5,374 nt of DNA from Candidatus Limnocylindrales bacterium. Its GTDB lineage: Bacteria > Chloroflexota > Limnocylindria > Limnocylindrales > CSP1-4. Shown one piece after another: positions 1 to 5,374 of this stretch. The stretch is from contig JARLHH010000068.1 in NCBI GenBank assembly GCA_031292335.1, positions 1 to 5,374 of the forward strand, given 5' to 3'. A program made the position numbers and the translations under genes. The notes under the pieces were generated by a model. It did not search any database. It was given only the letters and a program-made list of their open reading frames with translations, and was not told where the DNA came from. Positions within the stretch are counted from its first letter, which is position 1; the number at the start of each line of letters is the position of its first letter.

Positions 1-783
1 GCCCCAAGGCTGCTTGGTCGCGCGCCGCTCCCGGCCGATCCCCGCGAATGCCCCCCGCTCCCTGCCAACGCGCGGGCCGCGCTCGCCGACGGCCTCGCGG
101 CGCTGGGCCTGGACGACCTGCCCGCGCGGGCCGTGGCCGACCTCGAGGGCCATCTGCGCCTGCTGCTCGCGTGGACCGGCGCGGTGAACCTGACCGCAAT
201 CCGGGACCCACTGGCGGCCGTGGCCGCCCACGTGCTCGACTCGCTGGCAGCCGTGCCGCTGCTCCGCGCGGGCGGCGTCGGGGAGATCCTCGACCTCGGC
301 TCGGGTGGTGGATACCCGGGCCTGCCCCTCGCGATCGCGCTGCCCGCCCGGCGGGCACTGCTGGTCGACTCCATCGCCAAGAAGGCACGCTTCCTGGCGA
401 CCGCCGTCGCCGGGCTGGGCCTCGCCGGCCGCGTGGAGATTGCCACGGCGCGCGCCGAGTCACTCGCCGCCGATCCGCGTCACCGCGAGCGCTGGACCGC
501 GGTCACGGCGCGCGCCGTGGCGGCCCTGCCGGACCTGGTCGAGGTCGCCTTCCCGCTCCTCGCGCCCGGCGGCGTGCTCGTCGCCTGGAAGCGGACCGGG
601 ATCGACGACGAGACGCGCCGCGCGCTGCCCGCCCTGGCGGCGCTGGGCGGGGGAACCCTCGAGGTCATCGATACGGCGGAGCCGGTCCCTGCGGGTCACG
701 TCCTGGTCGCCTGCCGGAAGGTCGGCCGTACGCCGGCCGGTTGGCCGCGGCCGCCCGCCGAGCGCGCCCGGCATCCGTGGTGA
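1..783 (+). CDS. rsmG: RsmG (GidB), 16S rRNA (guanine-527 N7)-methyltransferase, 5' partial
   Basis: This is an S-adenosylmethionine-dependent methyltransferase that makes m7G527 in 16S rRNA of the 30S subunit. The frame is open from the left edge to TGA at 781-783. Family features in order are an N-terminal helix ending in WTGAVNLTAIRDP (about nt 172-210), HVLDSLA (nt 229-249), the SAM-binding glycine motif DLGSGGGYPGLP (nt 292-327), LVDSIAKKARFL (nt 361-396), an ARA segment matching the SRA of other RsmG proteins (nt 508-516), PGGVLVAWK, and a C-terminal tail RTPAGWPRPPAERARHPW that resembles the usual Pro/Arg-rich end. The frame has no ATG, GTG or TTG before GTG 133, and a start at 133 would remove about 35 residues of the conserved N-terminal helix. 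So the true start is left of the window, or the frame is shifted near the ATG at 48 (see findings). The family is certain; the exact 5' end is not. Confidence 0.93.
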   Translation, partial: APRLLGRAPLPADPRECPPLPANARAALADGLAALGLDDLPARAVADLEGHLRLLLAWTGAVNLTAIRDPLAAVAAHVLDSLAAVPLLRAGGVGEILDLGSGGGYPGLPLAIALPARRALLVDSIAKKARFLATAVAGLGLAGRVEIATARAESLAADPRHRERWTAVTARAVAALPDLVEVAFPLLAPGGVLVAWKRTGIDDETRRALPALAALGGGTLEVIDTAEPVPAGHVLVACRKVGRTPAGWPRPPAERARHPW

Positions 784-805
784 ACCCGTGGGTCCGGCAC
801 CGCGT

Positions 806-825
806 CCCGGAGGTTAGCCCGGAGG
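806..825. repeat. Two direct copies of an 8-base motif, 12-base period
   Basis: CCCGGAGG occurs at 806-813 and again at 818-825, separated by TTAG. A 12-base period is close to one helical turn, so a dimeric regulator site is conceivable. In DNA this GC-rich, chance is also a good explanation. Confidence 0.4.
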
Positions 826-851
826 CGGCGGCCGCAGGCCGGGGTGGTCCG

Positions 852-869
852 CCGGGCTGGCCGGGCTGG
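852..869. repeat. Perfect tandem duplication of a 9-base unit at the promoter
   Basis: CCGGGCTGG is present at 852-860 and again, with no spacer, at 861-869. The second copy supplies the TG of the putative extended -10 element that follows. It may be a small slippage duplication or part of an operator. Confidence 0.5.
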
Positions 870-875
870 TACGCT
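867..875 (+). promoter_or_regulatory. Putative extended -10 promoter for a leaderless phosphoesterase mRNA
   Basis: TGGTACGCT fits the extended -10 form TGnTAnnnT. The hexamer TACGCT ends 8 bases before the ATG at 884, so transcription would start at or next to the A of the ATG. The absence of a Shine-Dalgarno sequence upstream of 884 agrees with a leaderless message. No convincing -35 hexamer is visible. This is inferred from sequence alone. Confidence 0.5.
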
Positions 876-883
876 CCCGCCTG

Positions 884-1606
884 ATGCGGATCGCGGTCCT
901 TTCGGACGTCCATGCGAACCTGCCCGCTCTGGAGGCGGTGCTTGCGGCCCTCGGACCCGTCGACGCCGTCTGGCACCTGGGCGACGTGGTCGGGTACGGG
1001 CCGCATCCGGACGAGGTGGTGGACCGGCTTCGCCGGCTGGGTGCGGTCGGCGTGCGCGGCAACCACGACGCGGCAGCCCTGGACCTCGAGCTCGCCGAAT
1101 GGTTCAACCGAGACGCCCGGCGCGCCATCGAATGGACCGCCGGCCACATCACGCCCGCCACGCGCGACTGGCTGGCCCGGCTGCCCGAACGGCTCGAGAT
1201 CGAGGGCATCACGCTGGTCCACGGCAGTCCGCGCGACCCCACCTGGGAGTACATCACGACGCCGTCGGGGGCCCGGGCGAACCTCGGGGCCTTTGCGACC
1301 GCCCACCTGCTCTTCGGCCACACCCACGTTCCCGGCGCGTTTCGCGACAGTCACGGCCGGATGGAGGCGATCGAGCCCTCGGACGGCTCCACGCTGGTCC
1401 TCGATGCCCGGCGCGTCCTCGCGAACCCCGGGAGCGTCGGCCAGCCGCGGGACGGCGACTCGCGCGCGAGCGCGGCGATCCTGGACACCACGTCCTCGAC
1501 GCTGACCTGGCATCGGGTGGCCTACCCGATCGCCGCCACCCAGGCGGAGATCCGGGCGCGCGGCCTCCCGGCCTGGCTGGCGGATCGCCTGGCGGGCGGG
1601 CGCTAG
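884..1606 (+). CDS. YfcE/MJ0936-type calcineurin-like metallophosphoesterase
   Basis: This 240-residue protein is a dinuclear-metal phosphoesterase that probably hydrolyses phosphodiesters in the cytoplasm; it has no signal peptide or membrane segment. All family metal and catalytic motifs are present in order: SDVHAN with D8 and H10, GDVVGYGP with D34, GNHD with N60 and H61, LVHGSP with H113, GHTH with H146 and H148, and the late NPGSVGQPRDGD signature at 181-192 typical of the YfcE/MJ0936 group. The length is normal for that group. ATG 884 is chosen because the conserved first strand (RIAVLSDVH) begins right after it and a putative -10 element lies at the spacing expected for a leaderless start. 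The stop codon is one base before the GTG of the permease gene. The physiological substrate cannot be told from sequence. A link to potassium or cyclic-nucleotide signalling is suggested only by position. Confidence 0.92.
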   Translation: MRIAVLSDVHANLPALEAVLAALGPVDAVWHLGDVVGYGPHPDEVVDRLRRLGAVGVRGNHDAAALDLELAEWFNRDARRAIEWTAGHITPATRDWLARLPERLEIEGITLVHGSPRDPTWEYITTPSGARANLGAFATAHLLFGHTHVPGAFRDSHGRMEAIEPSDGSTLVLDARRVLANPGSVGQPRDGDSRASAAILDTTSSTLTWHRVAYPIAATQAEIRARGLPAWLADRLAGGR

Positions 1607-1607
1607 C

Positions 1608-3677
1608 GTGATTGGTGGGCGCCGGCCCCTCCAGGGCCGCAAGATCGGGGACCGGCGTGTCCGGGTCGATCGGCCGCACTCCCCGTACTTCCGCTATACG
1701 GGCCTGGACACACTCTCGGCCAAAGAGTCGACACTCGCCCCGACGAGCGCCACCGGGAGGGCGATCGAGCGCACGCGCAGGCTTCTCTTCGGCCGGCGGC
1801 TGTCGAGCGACGAGGAGGCGCTCGAGCGGCTCCCGAAGAAGCTGGCCCTCCCGATCTTCAGCTCCGACGCGATCTCATCCTCCGCCTACGCCCCGGACGA
1901 GATCCTGATCGCGCTCTTCGCGGGCGGCGTCGTGGCGCTCCAGTTCTCGGTCGAGATGGCGTTGGCGATCTCCCTGATGCTCGCCGTGGTCTCGACCTCG
2001 TATCGCCAGGTCTGCCGTGCCTACCCGGCGGGCGGCGGGGCGTACACGGTGGCCCGGGAGAACCTCGGCCAGGTCTTCGGGCTGATCGCGGCCGGCGCCC
2101 TGATGATCGACTACGTGATGACCGTGGCGGTCTCCACCGCGTCTGCGGTCGCCCAGGCGTACTCGGTCTGGCCGGCCCTGTATGACGTTCGAGTGGAGGT
2201 CGGGATTCTCTCGATCGTCATCATCACGCTCGGAAACCTCCGGGGCCTGCGGGAGTCGGGGAACATCTTTGCGCTGCCGACCTACGCATTCCTTGGCCTC
2301 GCGCTGCTCCTGATCGGGCTCGGCCTCGTGCGAGCTGTCACGGGTCAGCTGCCGAGCGCGCCGGTACCGGCGCAGGTTCCCGTGCCGGGGACCGAGGCGG
2401 TCACCCTCTTTCTCCTGCTGCGAGCCTTCGCGGGGGGCTCGGTCGCCCTCACCGGCGTCGAGGCGATCGCGAACGGGGTACCCGCCTTCAAGCCGCCCGA
2501 GTCGAAGAACGCGGCCAACACGCTGACGATGATGGCGATCCTCCTGGGCATCCTCTTCGTCGGCTTCATGTTCCTGGCCGACGTGATGGGCCTCCGTCCG
2601 GCCGTCGAGGGTGGCGGGCCGACCGCGATCGCGCAACTGGGAAGCGCGATCTTCGGAGATGGGACGCCGCTCTTCGTCGCCCTGCAGATTGCGACGGCGC
2701 TGATCCTCTTCCTGGCGGTCAACACGAGCTTCAACGCCTTTCCGCGCCTGGCTGCCATCCTGGCAGGTGACGGGTACATGCCCCGCCAGTTCGCCTTCCG
2801 CGGGGATCGGCTCGCGTTCTCCTACGGCATCGTCATCCTGGCGGGAATCGCCGCCCTGCTGCTCGTCGTGTTCCAGGGTGACACGCACCTCCTGATCCCG
2901 CTCTACTCGGTCGGCGTCTTCGTCTGCTTCACGCTCTCGCAGGTCGGGATGGTCCGCCACTGGATCAGCGGACGCGATTCGGGCTGGTGGTGGCGGTCCG
3001 CCGTCAACGCCGTCGGCGCCGTGCTGACCCTGACCGTCCTGATCGTCGTCGCCAGCGTGAAGTTCGCCGGGGGTGCGTGGCTCGTCCTCGTGCTGATCCC
3101 GCTTCTCGTCCTCATGTTCTGGTTCATCCACCGCCAGTACGCGACGTCGGCCCGCGAGCTCGCCCTGCGCCCGGACCAGGTGATCGCGCCGCCGCACCGG
3201 GCCGAGCGCGTCGTCGTCCCGATCAGCGGCCTGAGCCGCTCGGTCGTCCAGGCGGTCAACGTGGGCCGGACCATCTCGTCGGACATCCGCGCCGTGCTCG
3301 TCATCGACGACCATGAGCTTGCCACGCGCGTGCGAGAGGACTGGGCCCGCCAGGTGCCGGGGGTGGCGCTGGTGGTCGTCGAGTCGCCGTACCGGGCGCT
3401 GACCGGCCCCTTCCTCGCGTATCTCGACGTTCTGGACCAGGCATGGACGCCGGACAGGGAGGCGCCGATCACGTTCGTCGTGATCCCGGAGTACGTCCCC
3501 CGTCACTGGTGGGAGCGGATCCTGTACAACCAGTCGACGAACCAGCTCCGCCGGGCGCTCCTGGGCCGGCCGAACACGGTCATCACCAACGTCCCGTACC
3601 GACGCGAGGAGCCCACGGTCTTCGAGCGGCGCGGGCAGCTGGACGGGCACGAGCCACCGGGCGAGCGCCGGAGCTGA
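1608..3677 (+). CDS. kimA: KimA-like potassium/proton symporter (APC superfamily permease)
   Basis: This 689-residue inner-membrane permease has about 12 membrane segments between residues 88 and 507, then a soluble C-terminal domain (about 530-670). From memory of Bacillus subtilis KimA (607 residues), the match runs the whole length: FSSDAISSSAY, YPAGGGAYTVARENLG (GGG at 142-144), IDYVMTVAVS, NLRGL, LTGVEAI, PAFKPP, AFPRLAAILAGDGYMPR, GDRLAFS, LIPLYSVGVFVCFTLSQ and, in the cytosolic domain, ILYNQS with N641. KimA D36, D117 and E233, residues I recall as contributing to K+ binding, correspond to D87, D168 and E285 here. In Bacillus the C-terminal domain binds c-di-AMP, which inhibits import; whether that holds here is inference. 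GTG 1608 is the only standard start before the conserved region. It gives a 51-residue extension and lies one base after the phosphoesterase stop with only a weak GGCGGG upstream. A general amino-acid permease is the alternative, but less likely. Confidence 0.85.
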   Translation: MIGGRRPLQGRKIGDRRVRVDRPHSPYFRYTGLDTLSAKESTLAPTSATGRAIERTRRLLFGRRLSSDEEALERLPKKLALPIFSSDAISSSAYAPDEILIALFAGGVVALQFSVEMALAISLMLAVVSTSYRQVCRAYPAGGGAYTVARENLGQVFGLIAAGALMIDYVMTVAVSTASAVAQAYSVWPALYDVRVEVGILSIVIITLGNLRGLRESGNIFALPTYAFLGLALLLIGLGLVRAVTGQLPSAPVPAQVPVPGTEAVTLFLLLRAFAGGSVALTGVEAIANGVPAFKPPESKNAANTLTMMAILLGILFVGFMFLADVMGLRPAVEGGGPTAIAQLGSAIFGDGTPLFVALQIATALILFLAVNTSFNAFPRLAAILAGDGYMPRQFAFRGDRLAFSYGIVILAGIAALLLVVFQGDTHLLIPLYSVGVFVCFTLSQVGMVRHWISGRDSGWWWRSAVNAVGAVLTLTVLIVVASVKFAGGAWLVLVLIPLLVLMFWFIHRQYATSARELALRPDQVIAPPHRAERVVVPISGLSRSVVQAVNVGRTISSDIRAVLVIDDHELATRVREDWARQVPGVALVVVESPYRALTGPFLAYLDVLDQAWTPDREAPITFVVIPEYVPRHWWERILYNQSTNQLRRALLGRPNTVITNVPYRREEPTVFERRGQLDGHEPPGERRS

Positions 3678-3716
3678 GGCCGCCGATGGCACCACCAAAG
3701 GCACGCGCCGCCGTCC

Positions 3717-3779
3717 CGGACCCGGTGGTATCGTGACGGCCGACGGTCGTCATCCGTCGCGGCCCGCTTCCCGGGTCCG
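3717..3779. repeat. Nested inverted repeats between the permease and usp genes
   Basis: A perfect 9-base inverted repeat (CGGACCCGG at 3717-3725, CCGGGTCCG at 3771-3779) encloses a second hairpin. The inner hairpin is TGACGGCC at 3734-3741 pairing with GGTCGTCA at 3745-3752, with a GAC loop and one G-U pair. No T-run follows either arm, so it is not a textbook intrinsic terminator. It lies 40 bases after the permease stop and 32 bases before the usp start, and it overlaps the putative usp promoter. It could be a folded mRNA 3' end, an attenuator in the read-through transcript, or an operator. Confidence 0.6.
3726..3734 (+). promoter_or_regulatory. Putative extended -10 promoter for the usp-trkA-trkA operon
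   Basis: TGGTATCGT fits TGnTAnnnT and differs in only two positions from the element proposed before the phosphoesterase gene. Transcription from it would start near 3741 and leave a leader of about 70 bases before GTG 3812. The element sits inside the loop of the outer inverted repeat. No clear -35 is visible. Inferred from sequence only. Confidence 0.4.
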
Positions 3780-3794
3780 ACCATCGTTGACCCT

Positions 3795-3799
3795 GAGGT
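3795..3799 (+). promoter_or_regulatory. Shine-Dalgarno-like site for usp, long spacing
   Basis: GAGGT at 3795-3799 can pair with the 16S rRNA 3' end but is 12 bases from GTG 3812, longer than usual. The in-frame TGA at 3794-3796 closes the frame just upstream, and GTG is the first possible start after it. The start is therefore fixed despite the poor spacing. Confidence 0.45.
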
Positions 3800-3811
3800 C
3801 GCCCTCGCCCC

Positions 3812-4273
3812 GTGGCCGACAAGCCCATCCCGCTCTTCTCTCGCGTGGTCATCGCGCTCAACGGCGGCTCGTGTGACAACCGGATCGTCCGGATCGTGGT
3901 GGAGGCCGCCCGCCCGACGAAGTCCGAGGTCGTGGCGATCCACGTGGTCGAGATCGACTGGACGCTCCCTCTCGACGCCAGCGTCGCCGAGCGCTCCGAG
4001 AGCGCCCAGCGGGTGCTCGACTCGGCGGAGGCGGCCGCGGAGCATCTCCACGGCAAGCTGGAGCCCGTTCTGGTCCAGGCGCGGGACGTCGGTGCCGCGA
4101 TCGTCGACGAGGCGGTGGAGCGGGAGGCGGACCTGCTGGTCGTCGGCCTTCCCTATCGCAAGAAGTTCGGTGGGGACTTCGCAATCGGGCGCACGGTTCC
4201 CTACGTCCTCAAGAACGCGCCGTGCGCCGTCTGGGTGGTGCGCGAGCCGATGCCTGCGGAGGTCCACGCATGA
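3812..4273 (+). CDS. UspA-family universal stress protein, nucleotide-binding fold
   Basis: This is a single-domain, 153-residue cytoplasmic protein of the alpha/beta UspA type. The first strand is SRVVIALNGG (10-19), the second is SEVVAIHVVE (38-47), and the C-terminal half has ADLLVVGLPYRKKFGGDFAIGRTVPYVLKNAPCAVWVV (106-143 region), the usual site of ATP binding. The family signature G-x2-G-x9-G-S/T is only partly kept: G112 and G126 with R127-T128 are present but the spacing is off by one, and the Asp usually ending the first strand is N17. ATP binding is therefore possible but not assured. GTG 3812 is the only start after the upstream in-frame stop. Its TGA overlaps the ATG of the next gene (ATGA), so it is translationally coupled to the RCK genes. 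Usp proteins next to K+ transporters are known; here it probably serves as an adenine-nucleotide or stress sensor for the transport module (inference). Confidence 0.88.
   Translation: MADKPIPLFSRVVIALNGGSCDNRIVRIVVEAARPTKSEVVAIHVVEIDWTLPLDASVAERSESAQRVLDSAEAAAEHLHGKLEPVLVQARDVGAAIVDEAVEREADLLVVGLPYRKKFGGDFAIGRTVPYVLKNAPCAVWVVREPMPAEVHA
4258..4262 (+). promoter_or_regulatory. Strong Shine-Dalgarno site deciding the first trkA-like start
   Basis: GGAGG with a 7-base spacer precedes ATG 4270. It lies inside the end of usp. It selects 4270 over in-frame upstream start codons such as GTG 4222, which would add residues before the Rossmann first strand. Confidence 0.75.
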
Positions 4274-4758
4274 AGGTGGTCATCGTCGGCTGCGGTCGGG
4301 TCGGCGGGGCTCTCGCTGCATCGCTCGACGCATCCGGCCACCACGTGGTCATCATCGACCTGCTGGTCCGCGCGTTCGAGCGCCTGCCGGCCACCTTCGG
4401 CGGCGAGGCAGTGCGGGGCGACGGCACCGACGAGGACGCGCTGCGGCGCGCGGGCGTCGCCGGGGCCGACGTCTTCCTGGCGCTGACCGAAGGAGACAAC
4501 CGGAACGTCCTGGCGGCCCAGCTTGCCCGGGAGGCCTTCGGGATCGGGACGGTCTACGCGAAGGTGAACGACCCGATGCGGGCGCAGGCCTACGCCGAGC
4601 TGGGGCTCGGAACCGTGTGTCGAACGACGATGATGGCCGACGGCATCCTGGGTGCCATGGGGCTCCCGGCGGGCGTCGAGCCTTCGGTCCGCCGCGGGGC
4701 CACGCATGACCACCCGCCGATCGGGGCCACCAGTCCCGTTCGGGCCGGGGAGGACTGA
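4270..4758 (+). CDS. TrkA-like potassium-transport regulator, RCK_N domain only
   Basis: This 162-residue protein has the NAD(H)/nucleotide-binding Rossmann domain of TrkA/KtrA regulators. MKVVIVGCGRVG gives the glycine motif G7-x-G9-x2-G12, and D30 ends the second strand (VVIID). RGDGTDEDALRRAG, ADVFLALTEGDNRNVLAAQLAREAFG and VYAKVNDPMRAQAYAELGLGTVCRT follow in the order typical of RCK_N. The domain ends near residue 135. The rest is a Pro/Gly-rich, probably disordered tail, with no RCK_C (ligand-binding TrkA_C) domain. E. coli TrkA has two RCK units and Bacillus KtrA has one complete unit, so this is a short form. It begins with a 4-base ATGA overlap with usp and ends two bases before the next RCK gene. 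It may form hetero-rings with that partner to gate a channel or control the KimA-like importer (inference). Confidence 0.9.
   Translation: MKVVIVGCGRVGGALAASLDASGHHVVIIDLLVRAFERLPATFGGEAVRGDGTDEDALRRAGVAGADVFLALTEGDNRNVLAAQLAREAFGIGTVYAKVNDPMRAQAYAELGLGTVCRTTMMADGILGAMGLPAGVEPSVRRGATHDHPPIGATSPVRAGED
4747..4753 (+). promoter_or_regulatory. Strong Shine-Dalgarno site for the second trkA-like gene
   Basis: GGGGAGG, spaced 7 bases from GTG 4761, lies within the last codons of the preceding gene. It supports the GTG start and strong coupled translation of the second RCK protein. Confidence 0.75.
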
Positions 4759-4760
4759 GC

Positions 4761-5374
4761 GTGTTCGTCCTCGTGGTTGGTGGCGGGAAGGTCGGCTACT
4801 ACCTGACCCGCGAGCTGTCCGAGTCGGGTCACGAAGTGGTGCTGATGGAGAAGGATCGCCGCCGCGCCGACCAGATCGCCGACGAGATCGGCTCGATCGT
4901 GGTGGCGCGCGACGGCTGCGAAGGCAGCGCCCTCGCGGATGCCGGTGCGAACCGGGCGGACGTCGTCGCGGCAGTGACAGGCGACGACGAGGACAACCTC
5001 GTGATCTGCCAGATGGCGAAGCACCATTTCGCGGTTCCGAAGACGATCGCCCGGGTCAACAACCCCAAGAACGAGCCGCTCTTCAAGCATCTCGGCGTCG
5101 ACGAGCTGATCTCGCCGACCCGGATGATCCTCGGCTCCATCGAGCAGGACATCCCCGTCCACGAGATCCTCCACCTGGCGCCGCTGACGCACGAGTACGA
5201 GCTCATGGAAGCGCATCTCGAGGTCGAATCGCCCGCGGCCGGCAAGACACCGATGCAGCTGACATTGCCCGTCGGGTGCTCGATCGTGGCGCTCGTGCGT
5301 GACGAGGTGGCCCAGGGCGTGGGCCCGGACACGGTCTTCCGGGCCGGCGACAACGTCATCGTGACCGGTCGACA
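4761..5374 (+). CDS. TrkA/KtrA-family potassium uptake regulator (RCK_N plus RCK_C), 3' partial
   Basis: 204 complete codons are visible and the frame is still open at the right edge. KtrA-type proteins are about 220 residues, so only the last 15-20 are probably missing. The N-terminal Rossmann domain has VFVLVVGGGKVG (glycine motif G7-G12), acidic E30 at the end of the second strand, RDGCEGSALADAG, AAVTGDDEDNLVICQMAK and the very typical ARVNNPKNEPLFKHLGVDELISPT (97-120). From about residue 153 a TrkA_C domain follows, recognisable by SPAAGKTPMQLTLPVGCSI, ALVRD, and VFRAGDNVIVTG. RCK_N binds NAD(H) or ATP/ADP; RCK_C of KtrA binds c-di-AMP in Firmicutes. Such subunits form octameric rings on the cytoplasmic face of TrkH/KtrB channels. 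GTG 4761 lies 2 bases after the previous stop with a strong Shine-Dalgarno site. The channel subunit is not in the window and may be the next gene. Confidence 0.92.
   Translation, partial: MFVLVVGGGKVGYYLTRELSESGHEVVLMEKDRRRADQIADEIGSIVVARDGCEGSALADAGANRADVVAAVTGDDEDNLVICQMAKHHFAVPKTIARVNNPKNEPLFKHLGVDELISPTRMILGSIEQDIPVHEILHLAPLTHEYELMEAHLEVESPAAGKTPMQLTLPVGCSIVALVRDEVAQGVGPDTVFRAGDNVIVTGR

Noticed and set aside
133..783. GTG 133 as the rsmG start
   Set aside because: It would cut off the conserved N-terminal helix that aligns with other RsmG proteins and is encoded in the same open frame upstream; no Shine-Dalgarno site precedes it.
824..853. Possible terminator hairpin after rsmG (GGCGG with CCGCC)
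   Set aside because: The stem is 5 bases with a 20-base loop and no T-run; in such GC-rich DNA this is expected by chance.
48..884. A 278-codon open frame starting at ATG 48, overlapping rsmG
   Set aside because: Its product is an Arg/Pro/Gly/Ala-rich string with no domain; it is the +2 shadow of the clearly recognisable RsmG frame in GC-rich DNA.
665..1642. A 325-codon open frame on the - strand under the phosphoesterase
   Set aside because: It is antisense to a gene with all its catalytic motifs, and the product is low-complexity and Arg/Gly/Pro-rich.
1875..3704. A 609-codon open frame on the - strand under the permease
   Set aside because: Its composition (Arg, Asp, Glu, Gln rich, no hydrophobic core pattern) is that of the antisense of a GC-rich membrane-protein gene, and it has no recognisable motif.
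3787..3792. TTGACC as a -35 promoter hexamer
   Set aside because: No -10-like hexamer lies 16-18 bases downstream (around 3809-3815), where the usp start codon already is.
3503..4267. A 254-codon - strand open frame spanning the permease-usp gap
   Set aside because: It runs antisense through the end of the permease and all of usp; its sequence mirrors those codons and shows no domain.
4222..4269. Upstream in-frame start (GTG 4222) for the first TrkA-like protein
   Set aside because: It would add 16 residues before the Rossmann first strand, whereas ATG 4270 has a GGAGG at ideal spacing and an ATGA overlap with usp.

Overview
The window is a compact, very GC-rich (about 70% by eye) bacterial segment in which all recognisable genes lie on the + strand, with gaps of 0 to 2 bases or 4-base overlaps inside the gene groups. 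GTG starts, extended -10 promoters placed almost on the start codon, and gene content that is neither proteobacterial nor clearly actinobacterial suggest a soil or freshwater Chloroflexota lineage (Limnocylindria/Ellin6529-like). An actinobacterial relative is possible; this taxonomic guess is weak.

Layout: (1) 1-783, the 16S rRNA m7G methyltransferase RsmG, cut at its 5' end by the window edge, or with a reading-frame problem at a C6 run next to an ATG. (2) 784-883, a 100-base gap with short direct repeats and a putative extended -10 that would give a leaderless transcript. (3) 884-1606, a YfcE/MJ0936-type metallophosphoesterase. (4) 1608-3677, a large APC-superfamily permease that aligns closely with the Bacillus subtilis potassium importer KimA, including its acidic K+-site residues, and carries a 51-residue N-terminal extension. 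(5) 3678-3811, an intergenic region with nested inverted repeats and a second extended -10. (6) 3812-4273, a UspA-type protein. (7) 4270-4758, a short TrkA-like protein with only the nucleotide-binding RCK_N domain. (8) 4761 to the right edge, a second TrkA/KtrA-like protein with RCK_N and most of RCK_C.

Genes 4 and 6-8 read as a potassium-homeostasis module: a KimA-like importer, a nucleotide-binding Usp protein and a pair of RCK regulatory subunits. No TrkH/KtrB channel subunit lies in the window; one may follow to the right, or the RCK pair may act on the KimA-like protein. The usp-trkA-trkA part is clearly one translationally coupled operon (an ATGA overlap, then a 2-base gap, each with a strong Shine-Dalgarno site). 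The phosphoesterase and permease are separated by a single base and are probably co-transcribed. The most unusual items are the module itself, the RCK_N-only protein beside a full RCK protein, and the structured intergenic region before usp. I found no RNA genes, mobile elements or CRISPR arrays.
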